From Morella rubra (lineage: Eukaryota > Streptophyta > Magnoliopsida > Fagales > Myricaceae): a stretch of DNA of 64,000 nt. A model generated the notes under the pieces. It had not been told where the DNA came from and searched no databases. It saw only the letters and a list, made by a program, of their open reading frames with translations. Position numbers and translations under genes: made by a program. The first letter of the stretch is position 1; the number at the start of each line of letters is the position of its first letter. The DNA is taken from positions 26,826,610 through 26,890,609 of the forward strand of contig CM025849.1 of NCBI GenBank assembly GCA_003952965.2. The letters run 5' to 3'. Below are positions 1 to 9,670 of the stretch, piece by piece.

Positions 1-219
1 GATACCGTTAGAGGGTGTTTTAGGTAGTTCCTTTTTTTTCTTCGATTCTTTCATTCTTGCGGTACTTAGCACGCTGTACAGGCTCCTTTACTGTTACATT
101 GAGAATATACAGAATTCCTCCAACTCGTCTTCTTCCTTCTCTGTTCTGTAGCCTGCTTCTTATCTTTCCCTTGAACCTTTACTGTTATTTCTTACATGGT
201 ATCGGAGCGTACCGATCCG

Positions 220-395
220 TCAACCATCCGGCAGAGCCGGCAACCATCCGGCAACCATCCGGCCCGGACGTCCACGGGCAGAGTCCGGTAACCCCGGCAG
301 ACCACCATCTGGTGACCCGACAACCATCCGGCAAAGTCTGGCAACCGTCCGGCAAAGCCCGGCGATCATCCGGCAAGTCCGGCAACTTTATTTTC
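220..395 (+). repeat. Short tandem motif CCATCCGGCA in the remnant's internal region
   Basis: The motif CAACCATCCGGCA and close variants (CAACCGTCCGGCA, CGATCATCCGGCA) recur many times. The region is GC-rich in an otherwise AT-rich setting. Open frames across it on both strands reflect the repeat and are not credible genes. Confidence 0.7.
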
Positions 396-447
396 CTTAT
401 TTTGTAAGTCCAAACTCAAGGTGGGTCCACCTTGAGTTTGCGGGGAG

Positions 448-669
448 TGTTGAAAATGTAAAGTCCCACATTGCTAAAGCAATGTGGGCAATTGAAACCA
501 ATGGCTTATAAATAAAGCCTCAATGTAACCTTTTGAATATAAGTGAGAAAACTGAATGCCCAGTTGGGCCTTCCAACAGTGGATGTAGGTCAATGACCGA
601 ACCACTTAAAATCTTGTCTCACTTATCTCAATTTAAATTTTTTAAGTTTAAAAATTTTTATTTCTTACA
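448..669 (+). repeat. LTR-like block with a perfect hairpin near its start
   Basis: It begins TGTTGAAAATG directly after a purine tract and ends TTTCTTACA. Near its 5' end CCCACATTGC and GCAATGTGGG form a perfect 10-bp stem with a 4-base loop. A TATAAATA box-like string follows about 30 bases later, as expected for an LTR promoter. It abuts the direct repeat that starts at 671. Confidence 0.5.
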
Positions 670-670
670 T

Positions 671-1124
671 GAAGTCTGCGCCGCTAACCAGGACTCGGAT
701 TTATGTTTGAAATTAATGTGTCCCAACCCTGCTGGAGTGATCATTGACCTCCGCTAATCAGAAACTTCGTTTCTTAATTTTTTTTGTTGTTGTCTTGTTT
801 TCTCTTGAGATTTTGTTCCAAATTTATTTTTTTGTCTTTTTGTAATTCCTTAATAGTCATTTTTTTATTTCGATTTTTTTTGGGTGGGGGGTGGTAGTCT
901 TTTTTTTCTTTGTATCTTTTGAACATATTTCTCTTATACAAATTACTTTTTTAGGATTTATATCTTTTTTCAAAAATTAAATTCATCTGATGTGTAGCAT
1001 GATTCCTGCCAGCGGTCATGACTTGAATGTTTTTCTAGCTGCCTAATGGGAAATTAAAATTAAGCAGACACCCTAGGAATTAGTTTGCCACAAAATTAAC
1101 TATAAGGATCGGTTCGAGAATTTT
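671..1124 (+). repeat. Direct repeat, copy A (partner at 3690-4179)
   Basis: The block begins GAAGTCTGCGCCGCTAACCA and ends at GGATCGGTTCGAGAATTTT. It is nearly identical to 3690-4179 throughout, differing mainly in poly-T lengths. No coding frame is visible. Copy A lies outside Copia-1 and copy B inside it. The flanks of the two copies differ on both sides. Confidence 0.85.
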
Positions 1125-1380
1125 CTCTTATATATTCTTTTTGATGGCCAGGTTGGCTAGAAATTCTTTCTCCAAGGCAAGCCATATTTCGTGTGAGGCT
1201 ACGAGACCCATGCATGCATATCCTCTTAGAATATTCCTTCTAACGGAGAGGATACAAATTAGGTGGTCAAAATAATTGATCTTGCTGCAGGCATGCACTA
1301 GTCGATGTGAAATAAGAGACTTGGAACAAGCTTGGATGCATTTTATAAACTAGCCGAAGGGTCTGATATAACGAATTGAA
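1125..1380. other. Intergenic stretch, nothing recognised
   Basis: Unremarkable AT-rich sequence between the direct repeat and the target-site duplication of Copia-1. No ORF, RNA gene or repeat was recognised. Confidence 0.5.
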
Positions 1381-1385
1381 GAGGA

Positions 1386-1644
1386 TATTAGAGTTATTTT
1401 TACTCTGCTGTTGCTTGCTGATGTGGCTAAGCTGTGTCGGAGGAAAGATGAGCTGGAAGTTAATCAGTTTCTATTATGTTATACATACTCAGTTAGTTTT
1501 GTTATGTATTGCTTCTTAGCTAAGGTAGACATATAAGAAGCATTTTGTACAGATTACAACTTACTTGAATATACACAGATTGATTTCACAATTTCTTCTT
1601 TCTTCCTTTTCTTATTCTCTGTTCTTTCACTTACAAAGTTAACA
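1386..1644 (+). repeat. Copia-1 5' LTR
   Basis: Runs from TATTAGAGTTATTTTTACTC to AAGTTAACA and closely matches 7048-7313. The first base pair is TA rather than the usual TG in both LTRs. A primer binding site follows immediately. Confidence 0.9.
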
Positions 1645-1656
1645 TGGTATAAGAGC
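1645..1656 (+). promoter_or_regulatory. Copia-1 primer binding site
   Basis: TGGTATAAGAGC adjoins the 5' LTR. It differs by one base from the TGGTATCAGAGC typical of plant Copia elements primed by initiator methionine tRNA. Confidence 0.8.
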
Positions 1657-1712
1657 TTCTGTAATTGCTGTTGAATCATCACCTCCTTTGATTTCTTCGA
1701 TTCCAAACAAAT

Positions 1713-2495
1713 TTGATAATCAATCAAGTCCAGTTTTTTCTCAATAATAGCATAATTCTAATGCGATTCTCGTTTCTCAGACTCTCAATGGAGAATTATT
1801 CAAGTTGGTGCAAGTCCATGGAAATGGCTTTGAGCGCAAAGAATAAATTTGTTTTTTTCGATGGATCTCTTCCACAAGCGGAATCTTCTTCTGCTACATA
1901 TGTGACTTGGATTTGTTGCAATCATATGGTAGCTTCCTGGTTGTTGAATTCGATCTCGAAAGAGTTGGCAGATAGTGTGCTTTACATTGACACAACTATT
2001 GGAATTTGGAAGGATCTTATTGAACATTTTTCTCAGGAAAATGGATCCCGAATCTTTCAGATTCAAAAATCCATTGCATCTCTTGCTCAAGGTCAGACCA
2101 TTATCACTGCTTATTTTACAAAATTGAAGGCGTTATGGGAGGAACTGTCTAATTACAAGCATCATCTAGTCTGCACACGTGGAGCAGTCAAGCATCTCAC
2201 TGATGTACATATTCAAGAGTGCATTATGCTGTTTCTCATGGGCCTAAATGATTCCTATTCGCAAGTACGAGGTCCGATCTTATTGGTGGAGCCACATACA
2301 TCCATCATTAAGGTTTTTTCATTAACTGTGCAAGTGGAAAGGCATCGGGACATAGCTTATTTTCCTTTACAATCTGCAGAGAACAATGTCTTTTTTACAC
2401 ATACTCAAGGTACTCAAAATTTTGTCAACAAATTCAATGGTAAACATATGTTCAGAGGAATGATCGTCCTCCTTGTAGTCATTGTGGTTTTATAG
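1713..2495 (+). pseudogene. Copia-1 gag remnant (UBN2-type gag)
   Basis: The long frame contains MENYSSWCKSMEMAL and further on IWKDLIEHFSQ, KLKALWEEL and FLMGLNDSYSQVR. These are hallmarks of the Copia gag domain. The usual start of this domain (LNGENYSSW-like) is split between frames near 1785-1792: LVSQTLNG is read in one frame and ENYSSW in another, so gag is frameshifted. The zinc-knuckle region is degenerate after the stop at 2495. The frame continues in pieces into the protease remnant. Confidence 0.85.
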
Positions 2496-2563
2496 GACAT
2501 ACGGTAGACAAATGTTACAAGTTACATGGATCTGCAGGCTTAGCTCATCAAGTTTCTTCTGAG

Positions 2564-2880
2564 ATGGCTTCATCTGGTTACATTTTGTCTCTGCCATTTA
2601 CATTTAAGCAATGTCAACAGTTATTGGCTCTTCTTCTTGCATCCAAGACTGTTGTTGCTCCAACTTCAAGCAATTTGACCAGCGATATACCTTCTCATTC
2701 TATGATAAATATGGCAGGTAAAGTGTTTGAGCCTTTTACCTGTCATGTTAACTTTGTTAATGGTTGTCTTATTTCTAAGTGGATTGTTGATACTAAAGCT
2801 ACTGATCACATGGTTAGCTCGGTATCTATGTTAACCTCCATCACAGTGGAGGAGTGGGCAACCACCGCAAAAGTATCATA
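2564..2880 (+). pseudogene. Copia-1 aspartic protease remnant
   Basis: The frame carries WIVDTKATDHMVSS, the Copia protease active-site region, whose usual form is WIVDTGATDHM. The glycine after Asp-Thr is replaced by lysine, which would destroy the DTG motif. Similarity stops near 2850-2890, where unrelated DNA begins. Confidence 0.8.
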
Positions 2881-3689
2881 CGCCTTATGAAAAGCATGTG
2901 TTCCTACACGTACGTGCATCAACATCAAGTTTTAGACAAGGCTGCCGGATTGAAGATCGGAGGCTGCCGGCGAAGCCCAGTGGTGGCCTGCCAGTCGCCA
3001 AAAGAGGGGGGTTGCCACCAGAACCTCGCCGGTGGAAATCCATCATAACCAAAAATTGCCAAAGACTAGAAGAAAAGCAGGAAAAAAAAAAACAAACAAG
3101 GACAACCTCTGACCGGTGGCCCGCTAAGGAGAGGTTGGACGGGAGGAGGCAGAGCTCCATCCGTCTCCTGGGAGAGAACAACGAAAAAGTCTAGAGATCA
3201 TCTCTCTCTAGACTTTTCGAAAAGGTTTTTTCTCGAACATGATACAGAGTCTAATTTCCCAATTCCATTTGGGGCGTGCCTGTTACATCTAAAATCTCAA
3301 AGCCAATATGCTTACTGATGACATTTTTGCACGTAATATATGTAGCAAAAGTGAAAAAGCATCGATCTCGGAGACTTGATGTACAATTTGTTCATAATTT
3401 GGAGAAGTCCACACAACTTCTTGTACTTGGGAAGTAAAGTTCATACAACTTGCATGCGGTGGAAAAAATCACAGAGAAGAAGTGAAGGTCATACAACTTG
3501 CTCGCTCAATTAGTACTTGAAATTCTGTACTATATATAAATGTCTTCTTCGGGGTGGTTTAAGTTCGGGATCGTGGAAGCACGAATGTCAAACAATTAAT
3601 TAAGTAGCGGATAGATGACTGCTTGGGGTTTCAAATGTACATACTTCGTCGTGGCTAACGAACGTCGATGGCGTAGCTAGATAGATGTT
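2881..3689. other. Foreign DNA interrupting Copia-1, unrecognised
   Basis: This stretch does not look like Copia coding sequence. Bases 2940-3190 are relatively GC-rich and open for 98 codons on both strands (2898-3194 plus, 2885-3181 minus). Neither protein shows a recognisable domain, and the composition (GRLPAKPSGG-like, then KEK-rich) argues against a gene. A perfect short palindrome around the AGTCTAGAGA/TCTCTAGACT pair lies near 3187-3215. Confidence 0.4.
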
Positions 3690-4179
3690 GAAGTCTGCGC
3701 CGCTAACCAGGACTCGGATATATGTTTGAAATTAATGTGTCCCAACCTGCTGGAGTGATCATTGACCTCCGCTAATCAGAAACTTCTTATTTATTTATTT
3801 TTTGTTTGTTTGTCTTGTTTTCTCTTTTTTACTTCCAAAATCTCTTGAGATATTGTTTGAAATTTATTTTGTCCTTTTGTAATTCCTCAATATTCATTTT
3901 TTTATTTCGATTTTTTTTTTGGGTGGGGTCATAGTTTTTTTTTTTTTTGTATCTTTTGAACATATTTCTCTTAATGCAATTTACTTTTTTAGGACATATA
4001 TCTTTTTTTTTTTTTTTTTTCAAAAATTAAATTCATGTGATGTGTAGCATGCATGATTCCTGCCAGCGGTCATGACTTGAATGTTTTTCTAGCTGCCTCA
4101 TGGGAAATTAAATTAAGCAGACACGACCTAGGATTTAGTTTGCCACAAAATTAACTATAAGGATCGGTTCGAGAATTTT
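3690..4179 (+). repeat. Direct repeat, copy B (partner at 671-1124)
   Basis: Nearly identical to 671-1124, with longer poly-T runs (for example around 4005-4020). It lies inside the DNA that interrupts Copia-1. It is either a second copy of a short dispersed element or a local duplication. Confidence 0.85.
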
Positions 4180-5000
4180 TTAAACCACAAGCACTAGTGG
4201 ATAAATTTATCCTCGAAGGGTGTTCATATATTTCAATGAGCATTTGAACTTTTAAAGGAAAAATTGTCCGAAACTGTTTATTACCCAACTGTTCATATAT
4301 AAACCGTCACATGATCATTAGAACGGGTAACAATAAACGTTCGAATGGAAATATAAAAATATAAAATTTATGGCGATTGGACTTGCATTTATTGCGGTAG
4401 ATGGAAAAGTGGCATTCAAGTGTTGAACGGATTTTTAGGACACACACCCTTGTCCCAAAAGATTCTCTATTGTTCAAATATTTATTTTAAAGAATGAACA
4501 CCAATTTCACTATTCCAATATTTTAAGAGGCGTTCGAACGGGTATAATTTCGAATGAGATATCATTTCGGGGTTAGAACATGTAATTTTCGGGCCATGGC
4601 TTCCACTAGTTGCGAGCTTACATGGCTCCAAGAAGACCAAATTATACATAAGACAAAGCTTTACCCTTGGCACCTTGGGCGATACTTATAACACACTTCC
4701 ATTGGGGACAACCCATCCTTGTACGGAGGCGTAACCTTGATACAGAGCTAGAGTTTTTAACTATGACTAATGCGCTAACTATGGTTATGATGCTATAAAT
4801 AAACCACGTAGGTCATCGATTTAGCATTAGATAAAAAAGAGGGGTTGAAATACTCATAATTTTTTACATATAAATATAAATAAATTGAAAAAAACAAAAG
4901 AAAGAGTTCAAATCATTTTATCGATATGAGTGTTCCATATCTAAAAAACTTTCTTTTCTAACTTTTCATTTTGAAATCACTTGTTTATTAACATTAAAAT
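4180..5000. other. Non-coding interruption of Copia-1, unrecognised
   Basis: AT-rich DNA with several GTTCGAA/TTCGAAC-type short strings (4345, 4530). There is no convincing ORF. The small minus-strand frame at 4482-4673 has no recognisable domain. Confidence 0.4.
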
Positions 5001-5019
5001 ATTAACTTAGTAGTAGAAA

Positions 5020-5300
5020 GAATACCTTGCCGAGTGTGGACTTCAAATGGTTTAGCTTTAACCATGTTAATTGTAGCCATTGCTGGTGTACGTGTAACTG
5101 GTCTTTCTGGTCTTGTTTGCGTATCAGCTCAAGTAGTTGCCGCTGTTGGGCAAGTTCTTACTTACTAGTTTGCATGTTCTTCATCCTCAACCAACTAGTA
5201 TTTTGTGATAATCAAGCTATTCTTCATATCGCAACTAATTGAGTTTTTCATGAGCGTAGCAAGCACATATAGTTAGATTGTCATCTTATTCGTAAAAAAG
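5020..5300 (+). pseudogene. Copia-1 RNase H remnant
   Basis: Translation gives FCDNQAILHIATN, then a stop, then FHER-KHI and DCHLIRKK-like strings. This is the usual Copia RNase H tail (CDNQAALHIA..NPVFHERTKHIE..CH). The frame is broken by a stop at 5240 and small shifts. It is cut at 5299 by the long-inverted-repeat element. Confidence 0.85.
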
Positions 5301-6193
5301 GTTAATGACCATTTTCGTCCCTAGGTTTTCACCATTTTAAAAATTTGTCCTTGGTTTTCACGTTTATCACACGTAGTCCATGGGTTTTATGATGTTGTTA
5401 AAATAGTCATTCTGTCCACTTCCGTTAAAGAATTGCCAGTCAACTAATGGTCATACACGTCATTACCAATCAGAAAGTGACACGTGTAAAAAAATTATTT
5501 AAAAATACCACGTCAATTTTATTGCACCACATCAGTAAAATAAAAAATATAATAGAAAAAAAAAAAATTTTTTTGTTAAAAAAAAACCCCTAAAAAACCA
5601 AATGACAGGAGTTGCAGCCCAGATTTGGGCTCCCTCCCTTTGCGGGGTGGCTCCTGGCCACCCCTTCTTTAGGGGAGGCTAGTGGCTCAACGAGCCACCC
5701 ATCGCGAGGGGAGCCTATTTGCGAGGTGGCTTTGGCCACCCCTTCTCCAGGGGAGGCCGGTGGCTTGCTAGTGGCTCAACGAGCCACCCCTCGCGAGGGG
5801 AGCCTAGATCTGGGCTTCTCCCTTTACGGTGTGGCTAGGAACCACCCTTTCTCCAAGGAGCCTAGTGGCTCCCAGCCACCCCTTCCAAGGAGGCTGAGGG
5901 GTGGCTTGCACCTCCCTAGTTTGTTAAGGGTTTTTCTTTTTACGAAAAAATTCGTAATTTATTTATTTTTGTAATTTTATTTTATTTTACTGATGTGGCC
6001 AATAAAATTAAGTTGAATTTTTAAATAAAATTTTTACATGTGTCACTTTCTATTGGTAATGACGTGTAGGGCCGTTAGTTGACTGGGCAATTCAGTAACG
6101 GATGTGGACTATTTTGATAACATCATAAAACTAAAGGACTACGTGTGATAAATGCGAAAAACTAGGGATGAATTTCTACAAACGATAAAAACC
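5299..6193. mobile_element. Long-inverted-repeat element, copy 1, with GC-rich centre
   Basis: The left arm begins GGTTAATGACCATTTTCGTC. The right arm, near 6100-6193, is its reverse complement in long stretches; both arms carry the CGTTTATCACACGTAGTCC motif or its complement. Between the arms is a GC-rich core (about 5619-5935) with repeated GTGGCTC..GAGCCAC palindromes. No transposase is seen. The outermost ~25 bases of the right arm are missing compared with copy 2. Architecture suggests a foldback or Mutator-like non-autonomous element. Confidence 0.75.
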
Positions 6194-6240
6194 CAGTGTA
6201 ACAAGCACATAATGTTAGATTGTCATCTTATTCGTAAAAA
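6194..6240 (+). repeat. Second copy of a 40-bp Copia-1 segment
   Basis: The string AAGCACATAATGTTAGATTG and what follows to CTTATTCGTAAAAA repeats the Copia sequence at 5260-5298. The unit 'Copia segment plus inverted-repeat element' has therefore been duplicated in tandem. Confidence 0.85.
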
Positions 6241-6894
6241 GGGTTAATGATCATTTTCGTCCTTGGGTTTTCATCCCTTTTAAAAATTCGTCCATAGGTT
6301 TTCTCGTTTATCACACGTAGTCCTTGAGTTTTATGATGTTGTCAAAATTGTTTTCGTCCACTTCCGTTAGAGAATGGCCCAGTCACTACATGTCATACCA
6401 ATCAGAAAGTGACACGTGTAAAAAAATTATTTAAAAATGTCACGTCAATTTTATTGCACCACATCAGTAAAATAAAAAATATATAAATTAAGAATTTTTT
6501 TGTTTAAAAAAAAACCACAAAAAACCAAACAAAAGAGTTGTAGCCTAGATTTAGGCTCCCCCATTTGCGAGGTGGCTCCCAGACACCCCTTCTCCAGGGG
6601 AAGCCGGTGGCTCAACGAGCCACCCCTCGCGGGGGCAGCCCATTTGCGAGGTGGCTCCAGCCACCCTTTTTCCAGGGGAGGCCGGTGGCTCAGTCTGGGC
6701 TCCCCCCCTTGCAGTGTGGCCGGATGCCACCTTTCTCTAGGGAGGCTGAGGGGTGGCTCGCGCCTCCCTGGTTTTCTCTACATATTTTTTTATAACATCA
6801 TATAAACTCAAAGACTACGTATGATAAATGCAAAAATCTAAGGACGAAATTTTAATGGGGATAAAAACCCAAGGACAAAAATGGTCATTAACCC
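6241..6894. mobile_element. Long-inverted-repeat element, copy 2
   Basis: Starts GGGTTAATGATCATTTTCGT and ends AATGGTCATTAACCC, so the ends are inverted repeats. It is shorter than copy 1, with a related GC-rich core (6547-6775) carrying the same GTGGCTC/GAGCCACC palindromes. Copia-1 coding sequence resumes directly after it. Confidence 0.8.
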
Positions 6895-7047
6895 AAAAAA
6901 TATCATAGCTGGTTTAATTTGTACTCTACATGTTCGCTCCAAGCATCATCTGGCCGATTTGTTTACTAAGTCTTTGTCAAATCAGTTTGATTTCTTATTG
7001 TCCAAGTTGATCCATTCACAATATTTTTTGTTCCTCTTGAGCAAGAG
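6895..7047 (+). pseudogene. Copia-1 polyprotein C-terminal tail
   Basis: Translation gives GLICTLHVRSKHHLADLFTK followed by SLSNQFDFLLSKL, the standard C-terminus of plant Copia polyproteins. It continues the RNase H remnant that stops at 5298. It ends just before the 3' LTR. Confidence 0.85.
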
Positions 7048-7313
7048 TATTAGAGTTATTTTTACTCTACTGTTGCTTGCTAATGTGGCTAAGCTGCGTC
7101 GAAGGAAAGATGAGTTGGAAGCTAGTTTGTATTATGTAATACATATTTAGTTAGTTTTGTTTTGTATTGCTTCTCAGCTAATGTAGATATATAAGAAGCA
7201 TTTTTTACAGATTACATTTTACTTGAATATACATAGATTTCACAATTTCTTCTTTCTTCCTTTTCTTATTCTCTGTTATGTTTGATACTTTGCTTTGACT
7301 TACGAAGTTAATA
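7048..7313 (+). repeat. Copia-1 3' LTR
   Basis: Starts TATTAGAGTTATTTTTACTC and ends GAAGTTAATA, then the TSD GAGGA (7314-7318). Relative to the 5' LTR it shows point changes and a short extra segment near 7276-7300. Confidence 0.9.
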
Positions 7314-7460
7314 GAGGACAAGGCACAAAGCTGACTCAAAGTTGTTACCGTTGAAAGTAAGTTATGATATATGGGACTTAACCCTTGAAGGTAATGGGTG
7401 ATGACAATTGAAGGGTAAGAAATGAAGGCCATGTTCAGATTTTAGGACTTTCTAGCTAAT

Positions 7461-7912
7461 TGTTATAAATTTCTGACATGTAACTAAACTTCAATTGTAC
7501 TAACTTTCATGGAAATCAAGTAACATACAAAGCCAATTCGAGGTGGCTAACCTCACTTTTAAGAAAGCATTCTTCATAGGTTTGGTGCCCCCAAAATGAA
7601 GAGTAGTCGTCCTATATTCTAGTCTCCCATCCGACACACGGGTTGGGCTAGAGACTAAGTTAACTAATGGGCCTTAAGCCCAAAAGTAGGAAATAATAAT
7701 ACTGCTATAGGACCCGAAGCCCACTGTCACTAACAACTCCAAAGCCAAGACGCCAGACAAGTCTTGGCCACACTGGATGTTGCCTAACTCCCTTAAATCT
7801 CCCAAATCTACTAATTCCCCCTAAACTCCCTTCAGTCGTCCTTTTCCTTCACAAAACCTTTCCTACGTAAGACTCTAACTTTCCCATCCCTAACCTTCTT
7901 CCAGCTGTAACA
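7461..7912 (-). repeat. Gypsy 3' LTR (intact copy)
   Basis: On the plus strand it runs from TGTTATAAATTTCTGACATG to CCAGCTGTAACA. It retains the uninterrupted sequence GCTAGAGACTAAGTT, which shows the pre-insertion site of the CACTA-like element found in the sister LTR. Confidence 0.9.
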
Positions 7913-7929
7913 ATACTCCCCCTTGAGAA

Positions 7930-8460
7930 TCGGTGAGTGGTAGCGTGGCCAGGGGCGATGCTCGACTGCCAATGTGAAGCTTGAGCTGTGAAATGTGAAA
8001 GACAGCGTGAATCGATGATCCTGGCGGCAGTTCAAAGCGGTAGGCGATGGATCTGACGCACTGGAACACTGGGAAAGGGCCATAGTACCTCGGGGATAAC
8101 TTTTGGTTATGGTGCTATTTCACCAACAGTTGCCTATAAGGCTGCAACCGGAGGTAAACAAGATCCTCCTCTTTAAATTCTCTCTCACTTCTCTTTAAGT
8201 CAGTGTATTTCTTCATTCGGTTTTGTGCCTTTTGGAGGTTCTTCCGGAGTAAGGACATGATGAGCTCACGGCTGTGAAAGGTCTCATCACCACTGCGATG
8301 GCTGTGGTGCCCGGTTCATAGGTAGAGAATCGGGGAGGTAAGTAGTCGTACACTACCTCAAAAAGTGTTAGCTTTGTTGCGAAATTCATGCTTGTATTAT
8401 GATTCCATTCAGCCAGAGCTAGCCAATCAACCCACCCTTTTGGTTTGCTTCCAATCATGC
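7930..8460 (-). pseudogene. Gypsy integrase C-terminal remnant
   Basis: In a broken minus-strand frame the pieces RYYGPFPVFQCVRSIAYR and FELPPGSSIHAVFHISQLK are readable around 7960-8090. These are typical of the region after the integrase core in plant Gypsy elements. Upstream, 8213-8458 gives GWVDWLALAEWNHNTSMN, typical of the end of the integrase core. No chromodomain was recognised. Confidence 0.8.
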
Positions 8461-8940
8461 ATCGTAAATAGCCTTCAATGCATTTGTTGATTGCCTCTGT
8501 CTGTCCACTTGTTTAGGGGTGGTAGGAAGTGTTGAGGTTGAGCTTTACATCTTGCATTCGGAATAATTCTTACCAGACACTACTAGTGAATATGGGATCC
8601 CTATCTGAGACTATGGTTTTAGGAAAACCATGGAAGTTTGAAAATATTTTGCATGAATGTCTGAGCCACTAGCTTGGCTGTGTAAGAGCGCTTGAGTGGT
8701 AAGAAATGATTGTACTTAGTTACCCTATCCACAATCACATAGATCACACTATACCTTTGTGATTTCTGCAATCCCTCTATGAAATCCATGAAGATGCTGG
8801 TCTGAGGTTTCTGAAGGATGGGCAAAGATTGAAGTAAGCCCACGGGTAACATAGTTTGGTACTTATTTTGTTGACAAATCTGACATTGTTTAATGTATGT
8901 TTTGATTTCCTGTTTCATCCCTTGCAAATAGAAATCCATT
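8461..8940 (-). pseudogene. Gypsy integrase core remnant
   Basis: The minus frame has CQICQQNK (zinc-finger cysteines), IFMDFIEGLQ and DRVTKYNHFLPLK, matching the integrase zinc-binding and catalytic regions. Downstream the YHP-TSGQTE motif contains a TAA stop where a glutamine codon would be expected (near 8510). Confidence 0.85.
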
Positions 8941-9670
8941 TTAGCTCTCTGGTAGGATTTCTCATACCCAGCTTATCCCCCAGTGGGCTGTCATGAACCA
9001 TCTGTAGTATCCTCTCCTTAAGAGCTAAATCATCCCCAATGTAGATCTTGCCCTTGTAGTACAACAATCCATTCACTAGTTTGTATTTGAGGGGATCTAG
9101 TTTTCCCTCCTGAAGCTTTGTTAGGAGATCTTGTAAATGGGTGTCGATCAAATAGGTACTCCTCACATCTGCCAACCAAGTAGCAATGGGAAATGAAATC
9201 ACCTTCAACTCCCCTTGTTCCACACCTTCCACTTCTTCAAATTTTCGGGACACGGCATTAGCGACCTTATTGTCCCTCCCTTGCTTATACTCCACCAAAA
9301 AGTTATACCCCAATAGCTTCGTTACCCACTTTTGCTGTAAAGGGGTTCCCACCTTCTGTTCAAGCAAATGTTTCAAACTTTGCTGATCAGTGCAAACCTT
9401 TAAGGTTTGCCCTAGAAGGTATGGTCTCCACTTTCTAATGGCACTGACAAAGGCTAAGAGTTCTCTTTTATATGTTGACACAGAAAGCATCCTTCCCTTT
9501 AACGCCTTGCTGAAAAATGCAAGTGGTCTACACTCTTGCATCAAAACATCCCTCATTCCACTACCGGATGCGTCACATTCTATCACGAATGGTTTAGTAA
9601 AATCCGGTAAGGCTAATACCGGAGGATTTTTCACTGCTTGTTTAAGCAGAGAAAAGGCCGTGTGGGCCTC
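8915..9670 (-). pseudogene. Gypsy RNase H remnant
   Basis: A 239-codon minus frame contains FVIECDASGSGMRDVLMQ, PLAFFSKALKG, YKRELLAFVSAIRKWRPYLL and TDQQSLKHLLEQK. These are the RNase H domain of Ty3/gypsy polyproteins, followed by the linker to the integrase zinc finger. It is separated from RT by a stop near 9677. Confidence 0.9.

Larger units (their letters stand above)
1..669 (+). mobile_element. LTR-retroelement remnant, TRIM-like (left end outside window)
   Basis: Bases 1-196 look like the end of an LTR finishing in TTTCTTACA. They are followed at once by TGGTATCGGAGCG (197-209), which resembles the initiator-tRNA-Met primer binding site of plant Copia elements. About 240 bases later a purine tract (GCGGGGAG) precedes TGTTGAAAATG at 448, the start of a second LTR-like block that also ends in TTTCTTACA (669). 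The short internal part has no pol genes, as in TRIM elements. The two LTR-like blocks agree only at their last dozen bases, so this may be a rearranged or composite relic rather than one intact element. Confidence 0.5.
1381..7318 (+). mobile_element. Copia-1: degenerate Ty1/copia retrotransposon with target-site duplication
   Basis: Two related LTRs (1386-1644 and 7048-7313) bound the element. The 5-bp duplication GAGGA sits at 1381-1385 and 7314-7318. Gag, protease, RNase H and the C-terminal tail of the polyprotein appear in the expected Copia order on the plus strand, but most of integrase and reverse transcriptase is missing or replaced. The protease region is interrupted from about 2880 to 5000 by non-Copia DNA. 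The RNase H end is split by two long-inverted-repeat elements (5299-6894). Frameshifts and stops show it is dead. Confidence 0.9.

Noticed and set aside
2885..3194. 98-codon frames on both strands
   Set aside because: GC-rich patch with open frames in both directions; no domain, no promoter, inside transposon-interrupting DNA.
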